Source of the DNA: Actinomycetota bacterium
GTDB lineage: Bacteria > Actinomycetota > Acidimicrobiia > Acidimicrobiales > Ilumatobacteraceae
Direction of reading: 5' to 3'
NCBI GenBank assembly: GCA_009702045.1
Contig: WLIV01000010.1
Coordinates: forward strand, 39,971 to 103,970
Length of the DNA stretch: 64,000 bases
The notes under the pieces were generated by a model, which did not search any database, had not been told where the DNA came from, and was given only the letters and a program-made list of their open reading frames with translations. This document shows positions 34,207 through 42,843 of this stretch, piece by piece; position 1 is the stretch's first letter; each line of letters begins with the position of its first letter. The translations under genes were made by a program, and so were the position numbers.

Positions 34207-35119
34207 GCCGGGCCTTGGTCTCGAACTGTCCAACTGCTCCATCGATGCACTCATCTGCGAAGGCGAACACTGCACGGTGGTACGACGCAGCAGCCGTACC
34301 CAGGCTGAGATTGTGGCCGCCCCCCTGCTCCATGTGGACCGCCACACTCGGCGCCGCCGTGAACTTCGCCCACATGGCACCGATGCTGTCGTCGTCGATC
34401 GGCCACCACCGTTCATGATCGCCATAGGTGAGGCGTACGGGCATACGCAGCATCGGCGCGAACTCGGCGAAGTCGGTAGGCCACAGCAGCGTCTCGTTGA
34501 AAGGTAAGGGATGAGACGCGGCCATGGGGAGGCGAGCACGGCTGATGGCACCGTGTGGGTACAGCGCCGGCGGCCCCCACGACGGGCCGCGGTCGCCGCG
34601 TACCGACACGTACCGCATCCTGTCCGTTGGCTCATCAAGGCCGTGCCCGAGGCCCGAACCGACGCCGTTGATGTCGAGGCCGAGGAACTGCCGCTTGCCC
34701 CCGCGCGCGACCACACCGATCGCCACCTTGGCGCCGTAGGAGTGACCGACGACGAACACACCTGCGCCGATCGGGCCGTCGGCCACCACCGTGTCGAGCG
34801 CCTCCAACAGCAGGTCGGCCTGAGGGCGGATCAGGCGATGCTCACCGGCGAGGTCGACACTGGCGCGAGTGCCAGGACGATCGGGAGCCCAGACACGAAA
34901 CCCGAGCGCGCTGCCCGTCTCCAGCAACGACAACCCTGGCGCAGCAGTGGCATCGAAGTACCCGGCGTGCATGTCCATGCCATGCAGCGCAACGACCAGT
35001 GCTCGCGGCTCGACCCCACCTGCGGGTTCGGCGATCAGACCGGACAGCGTCGCCCGCGAGGTCGCGACCTCGAACTCACGTGCCCATGGTCCAGGCACAG
35101 GGTGTCGGTGGGAGTGCAC
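34199..35119 (-). CDS. Alpha/beta hydrolase
   Basis: 306 aa alpha/beta hydrolase fold: oxyanion-region VVALHGMDMHAGYFD, nucleophile elbow VGHSYGAK near residue 125, acid candidate in YGDHERWW and a C-terminal catalytic histidine in QGGGHNLSLG. It could be an esterase, lactonase or C-C hydrolase. Start GTG 35119 is uncertain, as no clear ribosome binding site is seen. It follows the hydratase gene by 71 bp and overlaps the SnoaL-like gene by 8 bp. Confidence 0.85.
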   Translation of the reverse strand: MHSHRHPVPGPWAREFEVATSRATLSGLIAEPAGGVEPRALVVALHGMDMHAGYFDATAAPGLSLLETGSALGFRVWAPDRPGTRASVDLAGEHRLIRPQADLLLEALDTVVADGPIGAGVFVVGHSYGAKVAIGVVARGGKRQFLGLDINGVGSGLGHGLDEPTDRMRYVSVRGDRGPSWGPPALYPHGAISRARLPMAASHPLPFNETLLWPTDFAEFAPMLRMPVRLTYGDHERWWPIDDDSIGAMWAKFTAAPSVAVHMEQGGGHNLSLGTAAASYHRAVFAFADECIDGAVGQFETKARRA

Positions 35120-35190
35120 CCACCAACGATGTCACGCGGCGATGACCTCCCGCAGATCGGTGTCCATCCGCCGAGCGCTGCACCGTACCG

Positions 35191-35946
35191 TCAGCGCGCC
35201 TGCCACACCGGATCGCGCCGCTCGAGGAATGCTCGGCGACCTTCGTCGAGATCGGCGGTTCCCGCCAACAGTCGACTGAGCAGCATCTCCGTGCGCAATC
35301 CGTCGGGCAGCGGCTGATCCCACCCGCGGTAGGCAGCTTCCTTGGCGCGGCGAACGCCGAGCGGGGCGCGGGCGCACAACCGCTCGGCCAGTTCGAACGC
35401 ACGCTCCAACGCTCCGCCCGCTGGCACCACATGGTTCAGTAGGCCGATCCGTTCGGCGCGGGCGGCATCGATCGGGTCGCCGGTCAGCAGCATTTCCAAC
35501 GCGACAGCGAACGGCACAATGCGCGGTAAGCGCTGCGTGGCACCCGCACCCTGCATCAGCCCCCACCGCACCTCGGGCGCGCCAAGGCGGGTTGTCTCGT
35601 CGCCCACACGGAAGTCGGCGCACAGCGCGAGTTCGAGCCCGCCACCCAACACGTGACCGTGCAGCGCGGCCACGATCGGCTTCCAGCACTCGAACTCGCG
35701 GGTAATGCCGCCGGGCCACGTCTTGGGCCCACCACCCGAAGCCGACGTTGTCAGATCGACACCGGCGCAGAAGTCCGGCCCGTTACCCGACAGCACAGCC
35801 ACCCACAGCTCGCCGTCCTCGGCGAAGGTCTGGAACGCTTCGCGCAGCTGATGGTTGACCTCGGCGTTCAAGGTGTTGCGCTTCTCGGGACGGTTCAGCG
35901 CGATGTGCAGCACCAGGCCCCGTTGTTCCACTTCGACGACACTCAT
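35191..35946 (-). CDS. Enoyl-CoA hydratase
   Basis: 251 aa crotonase with the complete hydratase signature: DFCAGVDL and HVLGGGLELALCADF for the oxyanion hole, and both glutamates in GAPEVRWGL and ALEMLLTGD. Expected to hydrate an enoyl-CoA. The ATG overlaps the stop of the thioesterase gene upstream (ATGA). Placed in the operon with P450s, thioesterase and hydrolase, it suggests that the P450 product is funnelled into CoA-thioester degradation. Confidence 0.92.
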   Translation of the reverse strand: MSVVEVEQRGLVLHIALNRPEKRNTLNAEVNHQLREAFQTFAEDGELWVAVLSGNGPDFCAGVDLTTSASGGGPKTWPGGITREFECWKPIVAALHGHVLGGGLELALCADFRVGDETTRLGAPEVRWGLMQGAGATQRLPRIVPFAVALEMLLTGDPIDAARAERIGLLNHVVPAGGALERAFELAERLCARAPLGVRRAKEAAYRGWDQPLPDGLRTEMLLSRLLAGTADLDEGRRAFLERRDPVWQAR

Positions 35947-36770
35947 TGCGTCCTCCGTTCGGGAGTCTGTGCAGGTACGACGACGTCCTGTGAGAACGAC
36001 GCGGCCAGCACACCGTTGGCCGAAACCACCTCACCGCGAGCCAGCGCGCGTCCGCTCGCTTCGGTCAGCGAGGTGGCATTCACATGCACCCACTCGTCGA
36101 CACGCACCGGACGGTGCCACCAGAACGCGTGGTCGAGGCTCATCGGCCCCATCCGCTCGCGCATGGGCGTTCCCGGTGCTCGGGCACTTCCCGTCGTGCC
36201 CAGATCCGTGAGATAGAGCACCAGCGCGGCGTGCAACAGCGGATCGTCGGGCAGCGCAGCCTTGCTCTTGACCCAGTAGGGGTGGATCACGCGCTTGCCA
36301 TCGGTGGGTCGTACGGCGGCGCGTACTTCGAAATTCCGCAGCGTCGGCAGCGTGGCCACCACGGCGAACTGCTCCTCGCCCTCGGCAGCGGTGAGGTCGA
36401 ACACCGTCTCACGTTGCCAGTCGTCTGCCGGCCGTGCTGCGAAGAACCGGAACGTCGCCGTCATGATCGGCACACCGTCCTGGGTGGCGGTGACCACCCG
36501 CACCGCGCTCGAACGACCGTCGTGGAGACGCGCCACCGTCACCTCGACCGGGGCGTCGCTGCGACCGGACCGCAGAAATGAAGCGTGCACCGCCGCCGGT
36601 GGCAGAGCACCCGAGGTGGTGGCCGAGGCCGCGAGCAAGCCCGCGACCATCAACTCGCTACCACCCAACCGTGTGCTGTTGCCTGTGCTCGGCACACAAC
36701 AGAATGCGTCCTCCGCGAGGTGCTGGACCTCGACGAGGTCCAGCACGGTGAGGACGCTCGGTTCGCTCAA
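35943..36770 (-). CDS. TesB-like double-hotdog acyl-CoA thioesterase
   Basis: 275 aa protein with the layout of acyl-CoA thioesterase II: an N-terminal hotdog (LDLVEVQHLAEDAFCC, then HASFLRSGRSDAPVEVTVARLHDGRS) and a C-terminal hotdog with SLDHAFWWHRPVRVDEWVH and ANGVLAASFSQDVVV. It would release free acids from CoA thioesters. A TTG at 36770 overlaps the TGA of the P450 gene and is taken as the start; GTG 36746 is a possible alternative. Downstream is a hydratase with ATGA overlap. Confidence 0.85.
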   Translation of the reverse strand: MSEPSVLTVLDLVEVQHLAEDAFCCVPSTGNSTRLGGSELMVAGLLAASATTSGALPPAAVHASFLRSGRSDAPVEVTVARLHDGRSSAVRVVTATQDGVPIMTATFRFFAARPADDWQRETVFDLTAAEGEEQFAVVATLPTLRNFEVRAAVRPTDGKRVIHPYWVKSKAALPDDPLLHAALVLYLTDLGTTGSARAPGTPMRERMGPMSLDHAFWWHRPVRVDEWVHVNATSLTEASGRALARGEVVSANGVLAASFSQDVVVPAQTPERRTQ

Positions 36771-37996
36771 CTCCAGACGAGGGGAAGGTTGTGCGGCGCG
36801 CGTGGGTTGCCCGAATAGACCAACTCTGTGCCCTCGGCAATGCGGTAGTTCGGGATACGCGCGTGCCACGCGTTGAGTGCCACGCTGAGCTCGAGCCGCG
36901 CCAGGTGCGAGCCGAGACAGCGGTGGAACCCGCTGGCGAAACCAATGTGCGGGTTCGGCTTGCGATCGAAGTCGACGGTGAGTGGATCGACGAATGCCGC
37001 CGGGTCGACGTTGGCCCCCGACCATGAGATCAGCATCCATGAGCCGGCCGGCACGTGAACACCGCTGGGCAGATCAATGTCTGCCTTGGCGATGCGATAG
37101 CCCTGGGTGACGGGGGACTCGTAGCGCATCAGCTCTTCGATCGCGCTGCGCGTCAGGGTCGGGTCGTTGACCAGTCGCTGGCGTTGGTCGGGGTGGCTGG
37201 CGAGGAAGCTGAGGAAGCAGCCCAGCGAGGCGGCCACCGTGTCGAGACCAGCAATCATCAACAGCCCGAGGATGTCGAGCATCTCGGTTCGGCCGAGGCG
37301 GTGACCGTCGACCTCGGCACTGAGCAGCCAACTCATCATGTCGTCGCGAGGCGTTGCTTCCTGCTCACGTGCGTCGAGGTCGGCGTTGAAGTAGCGCTGG
37401 ATCCACATCACGGCCTCGGTGGTGCGGGCCATCTTCTCGTCGGGTTCGATCCCCCCGAGGTCTTCGTTGCCGAGGATCAGATTCTTGAAACGGTGGAAGT
37501 TTTCGTACTCGTCGAGCGGCAGGCCCATGATCGACAAGAAGATGATCGACGGCAGCGGCTCGCACCACTCCTTGTAGGCGTCGCATTCACCTTTGGCGAT
37601 GAAGCCATCGATCAACTGGTTGGCGAGTTGCAGCACTTGGGCGCCGAGCGGTTCGATGCGCTTGGCCGTGAACACCGGATCGAGCATGTGCCGGTATTGC
37701 TTGTGGATCGGGCCGTCGAGACCCAGCGGGATCGCCGGGCGATCGCTGCCGAGGTAGGTCGAGCCCTGCACGACATCGTGATTTCTCGTGACAGCGACAA
37801 CATCGGCCATCGAGGTGATCCGGAAAAACCCGTCGCCCACGTACGTCACCGGCGACTCGGCGGTCAGGTCGACGTACATCTGCTGCGGCGTGGCCGAAGC
37901 TCTGGCCGCGGCAATCGTGGGGTCGCCCCACGCGAGCCCCTCGACCTTGAAGATGTTGGCGAACTCTTCCTGCATCTGTTCTTGCGGTGTCGGCAT
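36767..37996 (-). CDS. Cytochrome P450 (tandem copy 1)
   Basis: 409 aa soluble bacterial P450. I-helix oxygen-activation motif is MIAGLDTVAAS, the K-helix ExxR is in EELMRYESPV, and the heme-binding loop is FASGFHRCLGSHLAR with the cysteine ligand. Expected to hydroxylate a hydrophobic substrate using a ferredoxin such as the one at 28662. ATG 37996 follows AGGGGGAGTCCACC. It is a close duplicate of the next gene along nearly the whole length, including the C-terminus (YSGNPRAPHNLPLVWS). Confidence 0.95.
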   Translation of the reverse strand: MPTPQEQMQEEFANIFKVEGLAWGDPTIAAARASATPQQMYVDLTAESPVTYVGDGFFRITSMADVVAVTRNHDVVQGSTYLGSDRPAIPLGLDGPIHKQYRHMLDPVFTAKRIEPLGAQVLQLANQLIDGFIAKGECDAYKEWCEPLPSIIFLSIMGLPLDEYENFHRFKNLILGNEDLGGIEPDEKMARTTEAVMWIQRYFNADLDAREQEATPRDDMMSWLLSAEVDGHRLGRTEMLDILGLLMIAGLDTVAASLGCFLSFLASHPDQRQRLVNDPTLTRSAIEELMRYESPVTQGYRIAKADIDLPSGVHVPAGSWMLISWSGANVDPAAFVDPLTVDFDRKPNPHIGFASGFHRCLGSHLARLELSVALNAWHARIPNYRIAEGTELVYSGNPRAPHNLPLVWS

Positions 37997-38084
37997 GGTG
38001 GACTCCCCCTGTGTGCACAGCCCCCCGGCCATGCTCCGCGGACACTAGCGGCGCGAGTGACAGTGCTCGTCCATCTGCGCCCCG

Positions 38085-39317
38085 TCAGGCGCTCCAGACG
38101 AGCGGAAGGTGGTGCGGCGCGCGTGGGTTGCCCGAATAGACCAACTCAGTGCCCTCGGCGATGCGGTAGTGCGGGATGCGCTCGTGCCAGACATTGAGCG
38201 CGACACTCAGTTCGAGCCGCGCCAGGTGCGACCCGAGACAGCGGTGGAATCCGCTCGCGAAACCGATGTGCGGGTTCGGCTTGCGCTCGAAGTCGACGGT
38301 GAGTGGATCGACGAAGGCCGCCGGGTCGACGTTGGCCCCCGACCACGAGATCAGCATCCACGAGCCAGCCGGCACACGAACACCGCTGGGCAGATCAATG
38401 TCGGCCTTGGCGACACGAGTGCCCTCAGTGACGGGTGACTCGTAACGCATCAGTTCCTCGATCGCGCTGCGCGTGAGGGTCGGGTCGTCGAGCAGTCGCT
38501 GGCGTTGGTCGGGGTGGCTGGCGAGGAAGCTGAGGAAGCAGCCCAGCGAGGCGGCCACCGTGTCGAGACCGGCGATCATCAGCAGCCCGAGGATGTCGAG
38601 CATCTCCGTGCGGCTGAGGCGACGGCCGTCGAACTCGGCGCTGAGCAGCCAACCGATCATGTCGTCGCGCGGTGCGGCTTCCTGCTCGCGCTCGTCGAGG
38701 TTGGAGTTGAAGTAGCTCTGGATCCACACCACTGCTTCGGTGCTACGGGCCAGTCGCTCCTCGGGGGTCATCGCTGCGACGTTGGCATTGCCGAGGATCA
38801 GGTTCTTGAACCCGTGGAAGTTCTCGTACTGATCGAGAGGAAGGCCCATGATCGACAAAAAGATGATCGATGGCAACGGCTCGCACCAGTCCTGGAACGC
38901 GTCGCATTCGCCCTTGGCGATGAACCCGTCGATCAGTTCGTTGGCCAGCTGGCGCACCTGCGCCCCGAGCGGCTCGATGCGCTTGGCGGTGAACACCGGG
39001 TCGAGCATGTGCCGATACTGCTTGTGGAGCGGGCCGTCGAGACCGAGCGGGATCGCCGGGCGGTCGCTGCCGAGATACGTGGTGCCTTGCACGACATCGT
39101 GGTTTCTGGTGACGGCGACGATGTCGGCCATCGAGGTGAGCCGGAACATGCCGTCGCCGAGTTGCTTCACCGGACACTCTGTCGTCATGTCGACGTACGT
39201 CTGCTGCGGGGAAGCAGATGCCCTGGCCGCCGCCACCGCCGGGTCGCCCCAGGCCAGTGCAGCGATCTTGAACACCTGAGCAAACTGCGCATGCATCAAC
39301 TCTTGCGGCGTCGACAT
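38085..39317 (-). CDS. Cytochrome P450 (tandem copy 2)
   Basis: 410 aa P450, duplicate of the preceding gene. Motifs: MIAGLDTVAAS (I-helix), EELMRYESPV (ExxR) and FASGFHRCLGSHLAR (heme cysteine). The N-terminal region differs most (ALAWGDPAVAAARASASPQQTYVD versus GLAWGDPTIAAARASATPQQMYVD), as does the GNANVAAMTPEERLARS stretch. GAGGAGCTGTCACC precedes the ATG. The 88-bp gaps after copies 2 and 1 share the element CGTCCATCTGCG. Recent duplication with possible substrate divergence. Confidence 0.95.
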   Translation of the reverse strand: MSTPQELMHAQFAQVFKIAALAWGDPAVAAARASASPQQTYVDMTTECPVKQLGDGMFRLTSMADIVAVTRNHDVVQGTTYLGSDRPAIPLGLDGPLHKQYRHMLDPVFTAKRIEPLGAQVRQLANELIDGFIAKGECDAFQDWCEPLPSIIFLSIMGLPLDQYENFHGFKNLILGNANVAAMTPEERLARSTEAVVWIQSYFNSNLDEREQEAAPRDDMIGWLLSAEFDGRRLSRTEMLDILGLLMIAGLDTVAASLGCFLSFLASHPDQRQRLLDDPTLTRSAIEELMRYESPVTEGTRVAKADIDLPSGVRVPAGSWMLISWSGANVDPAAFVDPLTVDFERKPNPHIGFASGFHRCLGSHLARLELSVALNVWHERIPHYRIAEGTELVYSGNPRAPHHLPLVWSA

Positions 39318-39405
39318 GGTGACAGCTCCTCATCTGTGCGGCGCCCCTGCCGCGTGGCGGAAATATAGCCGCGACCGAAGAGGCGACGTCCATCTGCGTC
39401 GGCTG

Positions 39406-40392
39406 TCAGGCGCTCCACTCGATCGGCAGGTTCATCACCTGGCGCACACCGAGCGGAACGTATTGCAACTCGGTGCCCGGCTTCACCGCGTACTCGGGAA
39501 TGCGCTTGTGGAACTCCTCCATCGCCACCCGCAGCTCGAGGCGGGCGAGGTGCGAGCCGAGGCAGCGGTGCCACCCTGTGGCGAACACGACGTGCGGGTT
39601 GGGTGAACGCTGCAGATCCACCTCCAGCGGGTTGACGAACGTCTCCGGATCGAGGTTGATCGCCGGCCACGACATGATGCACGACAACGACGCCGACACG
39701 GTGTCGAGGCCACCGACGATCATCAGCAGCATGATGTTGAGGAACTGCTCGCGGGTGAGCTGATGCCCGTCCACGGAACTGCCGATCAGCCACCCGAGCA
39801 GGTCGTCGCCGAGATCGCCTGATGCGGTGCGCTCGTCGTACAGCTTTCCGAAGTAGTTGGAGCACTGCAGGCGAGCAACCTCTTGCTGGCGATCGACCTC
39901 GTCGGGGTCGGCGAGCGGATCGTGCCGCAGGATGCCTTCCTTGATCTCCAGGAAGAACGGCAGCTCGTCGGCCGGCAGGCCGAGGATCGACAGGAAGATC
40001 AGCGACGGCAGCGGCTGGCAGAACGAGCTGAACAGCTCGGTCTCGCCGTTGGCGACGAACTGGTCGATGAGCGTGCCGGCTTGCGCGGCGATCCGCTCGG
40101 CGAGCGGGGCGATGCGCTTCGGCGCGAACACGGGGTCGATCAGCTTGCGGAAGTGGGTGTGCATCTCGCCGTCGATGTCGAGCGGGATCAGCTTCTCATC
40201 GCCACCCATGCCGCGAGTGCTGCCGTTACCGGCGACACCTCGGTGGCGGTTGATCTCCACACACTCCTGCATCCGCGTCACCGTGTACCAGCCAGGTGCC
40301 CGCTCGTGCATCGGACACTGCCGTGCGTAGGCATCGAGCACCGGCTGGGGATCGGTGCCCATGATCTGGCCGATCATCTCCGGTGGATACAT
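39406..40392 (-). CDS. Cytochrome P450 lacking the K-helix/ExxR segment
   Basis: 328 aa P450-like protein. I-helix motif (MIVGGLDTVSASLSC) and heme loop (FATGWHRCLGSHLAR) are normal, but between them about 61 residues are missing: CIMSW joins directly to PAINLDPETF, whereas the neighbouring P450s have the K-helix with ExxR and two beta strands there. The reading frame is kept. ExxR is almost invariant in P450s and needed for heme incorporation, so the protein is probably inactive or has a changed role, unless the deletion is an assembly error. Start ATG 40392 follows GGTGA; a 40-bp palindrome lies just upstream. Confidence 0.8.
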   Translation of the reverse strand: MYPPEMIGQIMGTDPQPVLDAYARQCPMHERAPGWYTVTRMQECVEINRHRGVAGNGSTRGMGGDEKLIPLDIDGEMHTHFRKLIDPVFAPKRIAPLAERIAAQAGTLIDQFVANGETELFSSFCQPLPSLIFLSILGLPADELPFFLEIKEGILRHDPLADPDEVDRQQEVARLQCSNYFGKLYDERTASGDLGDDLLGWLIGSSVDGHQLTREQFLNIMLLMIVGGLDTVSASLSCIMSWPAINLDPETFVNPLEVDLQRSPNPHVVFATGWHRCLGSHLARLELRVAMEEFHKRIPEYAVKPGTELQYVPLGVRQVMNLPIEWSA

Positions 40393-40416
40393 CGCGTTCA
40401 CCAACACAGCGTTCGC

Positions 40417-40456
40417 GTCGCACACTGGCCACGGTGCACCGTGGCCAGTGTGCGAC
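40417..40456. repeat. Perfect 40-bp palindrome
   Basis: The left half GTCGCACACTGGCCACGG, then TGCA, then its exact reverse complement; all 40 bp match. It lies in the 85-bp gap between the alpha/beta hydrolase stop (40478) and the P450 start (40392). It could be a terminator stem, an operator or a recombination/assembly scar. No T-run follows on either side. Confidence 0.85.
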
Positions 40457-40477
40457 ACAAACCCTTGGGGAGGAGGG

Positions 40478-41530
40478 TCACCGCTGGCGAGCGATGCCCT
40501 CAGCCCAGGAGTGCAGGCGCTCCCAGAGCTGTACGCGAGTCGACGCGAAGTTGTGCATGTGCGACATGTTGGGAACGATGACGACGGTGACGTCGGGTGA
40601 GCGCTGGTAAGCCTTCGGCTCGAACCGCGGGTCGGGCACCACGTCGCGCTCACCGACCGCCACCAGCACGGGAGCGGTGATGGTGGCAGCCTCTGGCGCC
40701 ACCGAGCCGGGTGACAGCATCGACGCCGCACACGGGGGCATGGTCGTGGATGCCCAGGGAGGCAACGGGTGGGTGCGGCTGCGCAGGGGGTAGTCGACCA
40801 TGTCGGCGATCACCATGTCCTGGGGTTCGTCGTCCATGTGGAAACCCCACGTCGTGATCGGCAGGTCGGCCGCCGTGGGCGGGGTGTCGTCGACCGCGGC
40901 ATTGGCGGCCTGGGTCACCTCTTGCGAGCGTGCCTGCGACGCATCGAAGGCCAGGCGAGTGCCACGGGGCAGATAGTCCATCTGGAACGCCGGCGTGCCA
41001 GGGGGCATCGGCAGCACCGTGTGGATCGCGCTGTAGCCGAGGATGCCGACACCGTCGAAGGTGGCGTGCTGCCCCTGCTGCACGACCAGCAAGCAGCCAC
41101 CCATCGACTGCCCAATGCCGATGCGAGTGAGCCCCTGCACCGCGGGGAACGAGGGGTGCAGTTCGCCGCGGTTCAGCAGTGCGGTGACAGCCTCGACCGT
41201 GGCGGCATTTACCGCAGTCATGTTCTCGAACGTGGTCTGCGACGGGTCGGTGGGCATCGCGCTCTCGCCCACGCACAAGTGATCGCAGGCGACGAAGATC
41301 CAGCCACGTCGTGCGTGCCACGCGGCCTGGCCACCGCGGGTCTCGTCGGCATGCGCATCGGGGACGTCGAACCCGAAGTATCCGCGGCTGTAGCCGCCAC
41401 CGGGGAACCCGAAGCACACGACCGGTGGAGTGCTGACCGCATCGGGCAACGTCACTGTCACCCGTGTGTGCAAGCGCTCGCCGAGGCCGGCCGCCTCGGT
41501 CACGTCGATATCAACTACTACGTCACGCAT
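40478..41530 (-). CDS. Alpha/beta hydrolase
   Basis: 350 aa alpha/beta hydrolase-like protein: FGFPGGGYSRGYF near the oxyanion hole, nucleophile elbow GIGQSMGGCL, an acid candidate in VGERDVVPDPRFEP and a C-terminal histidine in NMSHMHNF. No signal peptide. Start ATG 41530 is one base after the TGA of the P450 gene; a longer form would overlap that gene in another frame. It may hydrolyse an ester or lactone formed by the P450s. A 40-bp palindrome follows it. Confidence 0.85.
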   Translation of the reverse strand: MRDVVVDIDVTEAAGLGERLHTRVTVTLPDAVSTPPVVCFGFPGGGYSRGYFGFDVPDAHADETRGGQAAWHARRGWIFVACDHLCVGESAMPTDPSQTTFENMTAVNAATVEAVTALLNRGELHPSFPAVQGLTRIGIGQSMGGCLLVVQQGQHATFDGVGILGYSAIHTVLPMPPGTPAFQMDYLPRGTRLAFDASQARSQEVTQAANAAVDDTPPTAADLPITTWGFHMDDEPQDMVIADMVDYPLRSRTHPLPPWASTTMPPCAASMLSPGSVAPEAATITAPVLVAVGERDVVPDPRFEPKAYQRSPDVTVVIVPNMSHMHNFASTRVQLWERLHSWAEGIARQR

Positions 41531-41531
41531 G

Positions 41532-42767
41532 TCAGCGAGCCGTGAACGAGAGCGGCAGGTGGTTCGCAGCACGCACCCCGGCGAACTCGTAGTCGACCTC
41601 TGCACCCGGCGTGACCCAGTAGTCGCTGACCCGACGGTGCAGTTGATCGATGGCCGCGACGATCTCGATACGCGCGAGGTGCGAGCCGAGGCAACGGTGT
41701 AGGCCGGACGCGAAGGCGATGTGCCGGTTCTGCTCGCGGGTGAGGTCGACGGTGTGCGGCGACTCGAACGCGGCCGGATCGACGTTGGCGCTCGCCCAGC
41801 AGAGGTAGACCACATCGCCCTTGCGCAACGGGACGCCGTTGATCTCGCAGTCGTCGGTCACCGTCCGATGCCCGCCGGATGGCACTGGGCTCTCGTAGCG
41901 CATCAGTTCCTCGACCGCCGCGGGCAACAGTTCCGGATGGTCGATCATCCGTCGCCGCTCTTCGGGGTGCTTCGCGAACCACGCCAGGATGCACGACAGC
42001 GACGACGTCACCGTGTCGAGGCCGGCGATCGTGAACAGGTGCATGATGTTGATGATCTCGTCCTCGTTGAGCTGATGACCATCGACCTCGAAGTGGATGA
42101 ACGTGTCGAGCAGATCGTCGTGGCGAAGCCCTGTGCTCAGCCGTTCCTGCAGGCGCTTGCGCAGGTGCGCACGCATCTCGAGCCCTTCAACGCGGCCGAT
42201 GGCCTCTCGCTCCTCGAATGACGTGCCCTCGTTCTTGAGGATCCGGTTCTTCTTCTCGATCAAGAAGTCCAGATCCTCCAACGGCAGACCGAAGATCTGC
42301 ATGAAGACGGTGGACGGCAACGGTGTGCAGAACGCCGAGTACATCTCGGCCTGACCGGCACCGATGAACCCATCGATGAACTGATCGGCGGTGGCGCGGA
42401 TGGTGGGCTCGAGCAGCTTCATCTTCGGCGGAGTGAACAGCGGGTCGAGCAGCTTGCGATAGTGCTTGTGGATGTCGCCATCGATGTGCAGCGGGATCAG
42501 CGGCTCGGCCGAACCCATGCCCATTGCCTCACCCGTGTTGGGGTCGCAGGAGACGATGTTGCGGTGGCGGGCGACGGCGACGATGTCTTCCATCTTGAAA
42601 AATCCGACCCCCATCTCCCAGCGCACGACCGGGCTGGTGCGCAGGATTTCGTCGAACAAGGCCTGCGGGGTTTCCACGTCCATTGCCCCGTTCGACTCAT
42701 AGACAATCATCGACCGGAGCTCACGGCTCATGTCCTCGAACTTGATCTCGACGATGTCATTGCGCAT
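41532..42767 (-). CDS. Cytochrome P450
   Basis: 411 aa P450 with TIAGLDTVTSSLSC (I-helix), EELMRYESPV (ExxR) and FASGLHRCLGSHLAR (heme cysteine). More related to the P450 at 44414-45652 than to the tandem copies: both have NGAMDV near residue 20 and the PLIPLH.DGD.H.HYRKL region. ATG 42767 follows GGGGACGAAG; further upstream starts overlap the likely ribosome binding site. First gene of the long leftward P450 operon and divergent from an acyl-CoA ligase. Confidence 0.94.
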   Translation of the reverse strand: MRNDIVEIKFEDMSRELRSMIVYESNGAMDVETPQALFDEILRTSPVVRWEMGVGFFKMEDIVAVARHRNIVSCDPNTGEAMGMGSAEPLIPLHIDGDIHKHYRKLLDPLFTPPKMKLLEPTIRATADQFIDGFIGAGQAEMYSAFCTPLPSTVFMQIFGLPLEDLDFLIEKKNRILKNEGTSFEEREAIGRVEGLEMRAHLRKRLQERLSTGLRHDDLLDTFIHFEVDGHQLNEDEIINIMHLFTIAGLDTVTSSLSCILAWFAKHPEERRRMIDHPELLPAAVEELMRYESPVPSGGHRTVTDDCEINGVPLRKGDVVYLCWASANVDPAAFESPHTVDLTREQNRHIAFASGLHRCLGSHLARIEIVAAIDQLHRRVSDYWVTPGAEVDYEFAGVRAANHLPLSFTAR

Positions 42768-42794
42768 CTTCGTCCCCATTCCCCTTAAATCGTT

Positions 42795-42807
42795 CAATCA
42801 TCAAACT
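42795..42807 (-). promoter_or_regulatory. AGTTnnATnATTG element, copy 1
   Basis: On the minus strand AGTTTGATGATTG ends 27 bp before the P450 start at 42767. The same element is found at 45687 and 47589, each upstream of a gene in this region. Confidence 0.45.
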
Positions 42808-42829
42808 AGTCAGCGGGCCTGACGTCAAG

Positions 42830-42835
42830 TACGTT
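42830..42835 (+). promoter_or_regulatory. Candidate -10 (TACGTT) of leaderless ligase gene
   Basis: TACGTT ends 8 bp before ATG 42844; no ribosome binding site is present. Confidence 0.3.
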
Positions 42836-42843
42836 GCCAACTT

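Noticed and set aside
42820..42827. TGACGTCA palindrome in the P450/ligase divergent gap
   Set aside because: Only 8 bp, expected by chance at this length; kept out of the features although it overlaps a possible leftward -35 (TTGACG).
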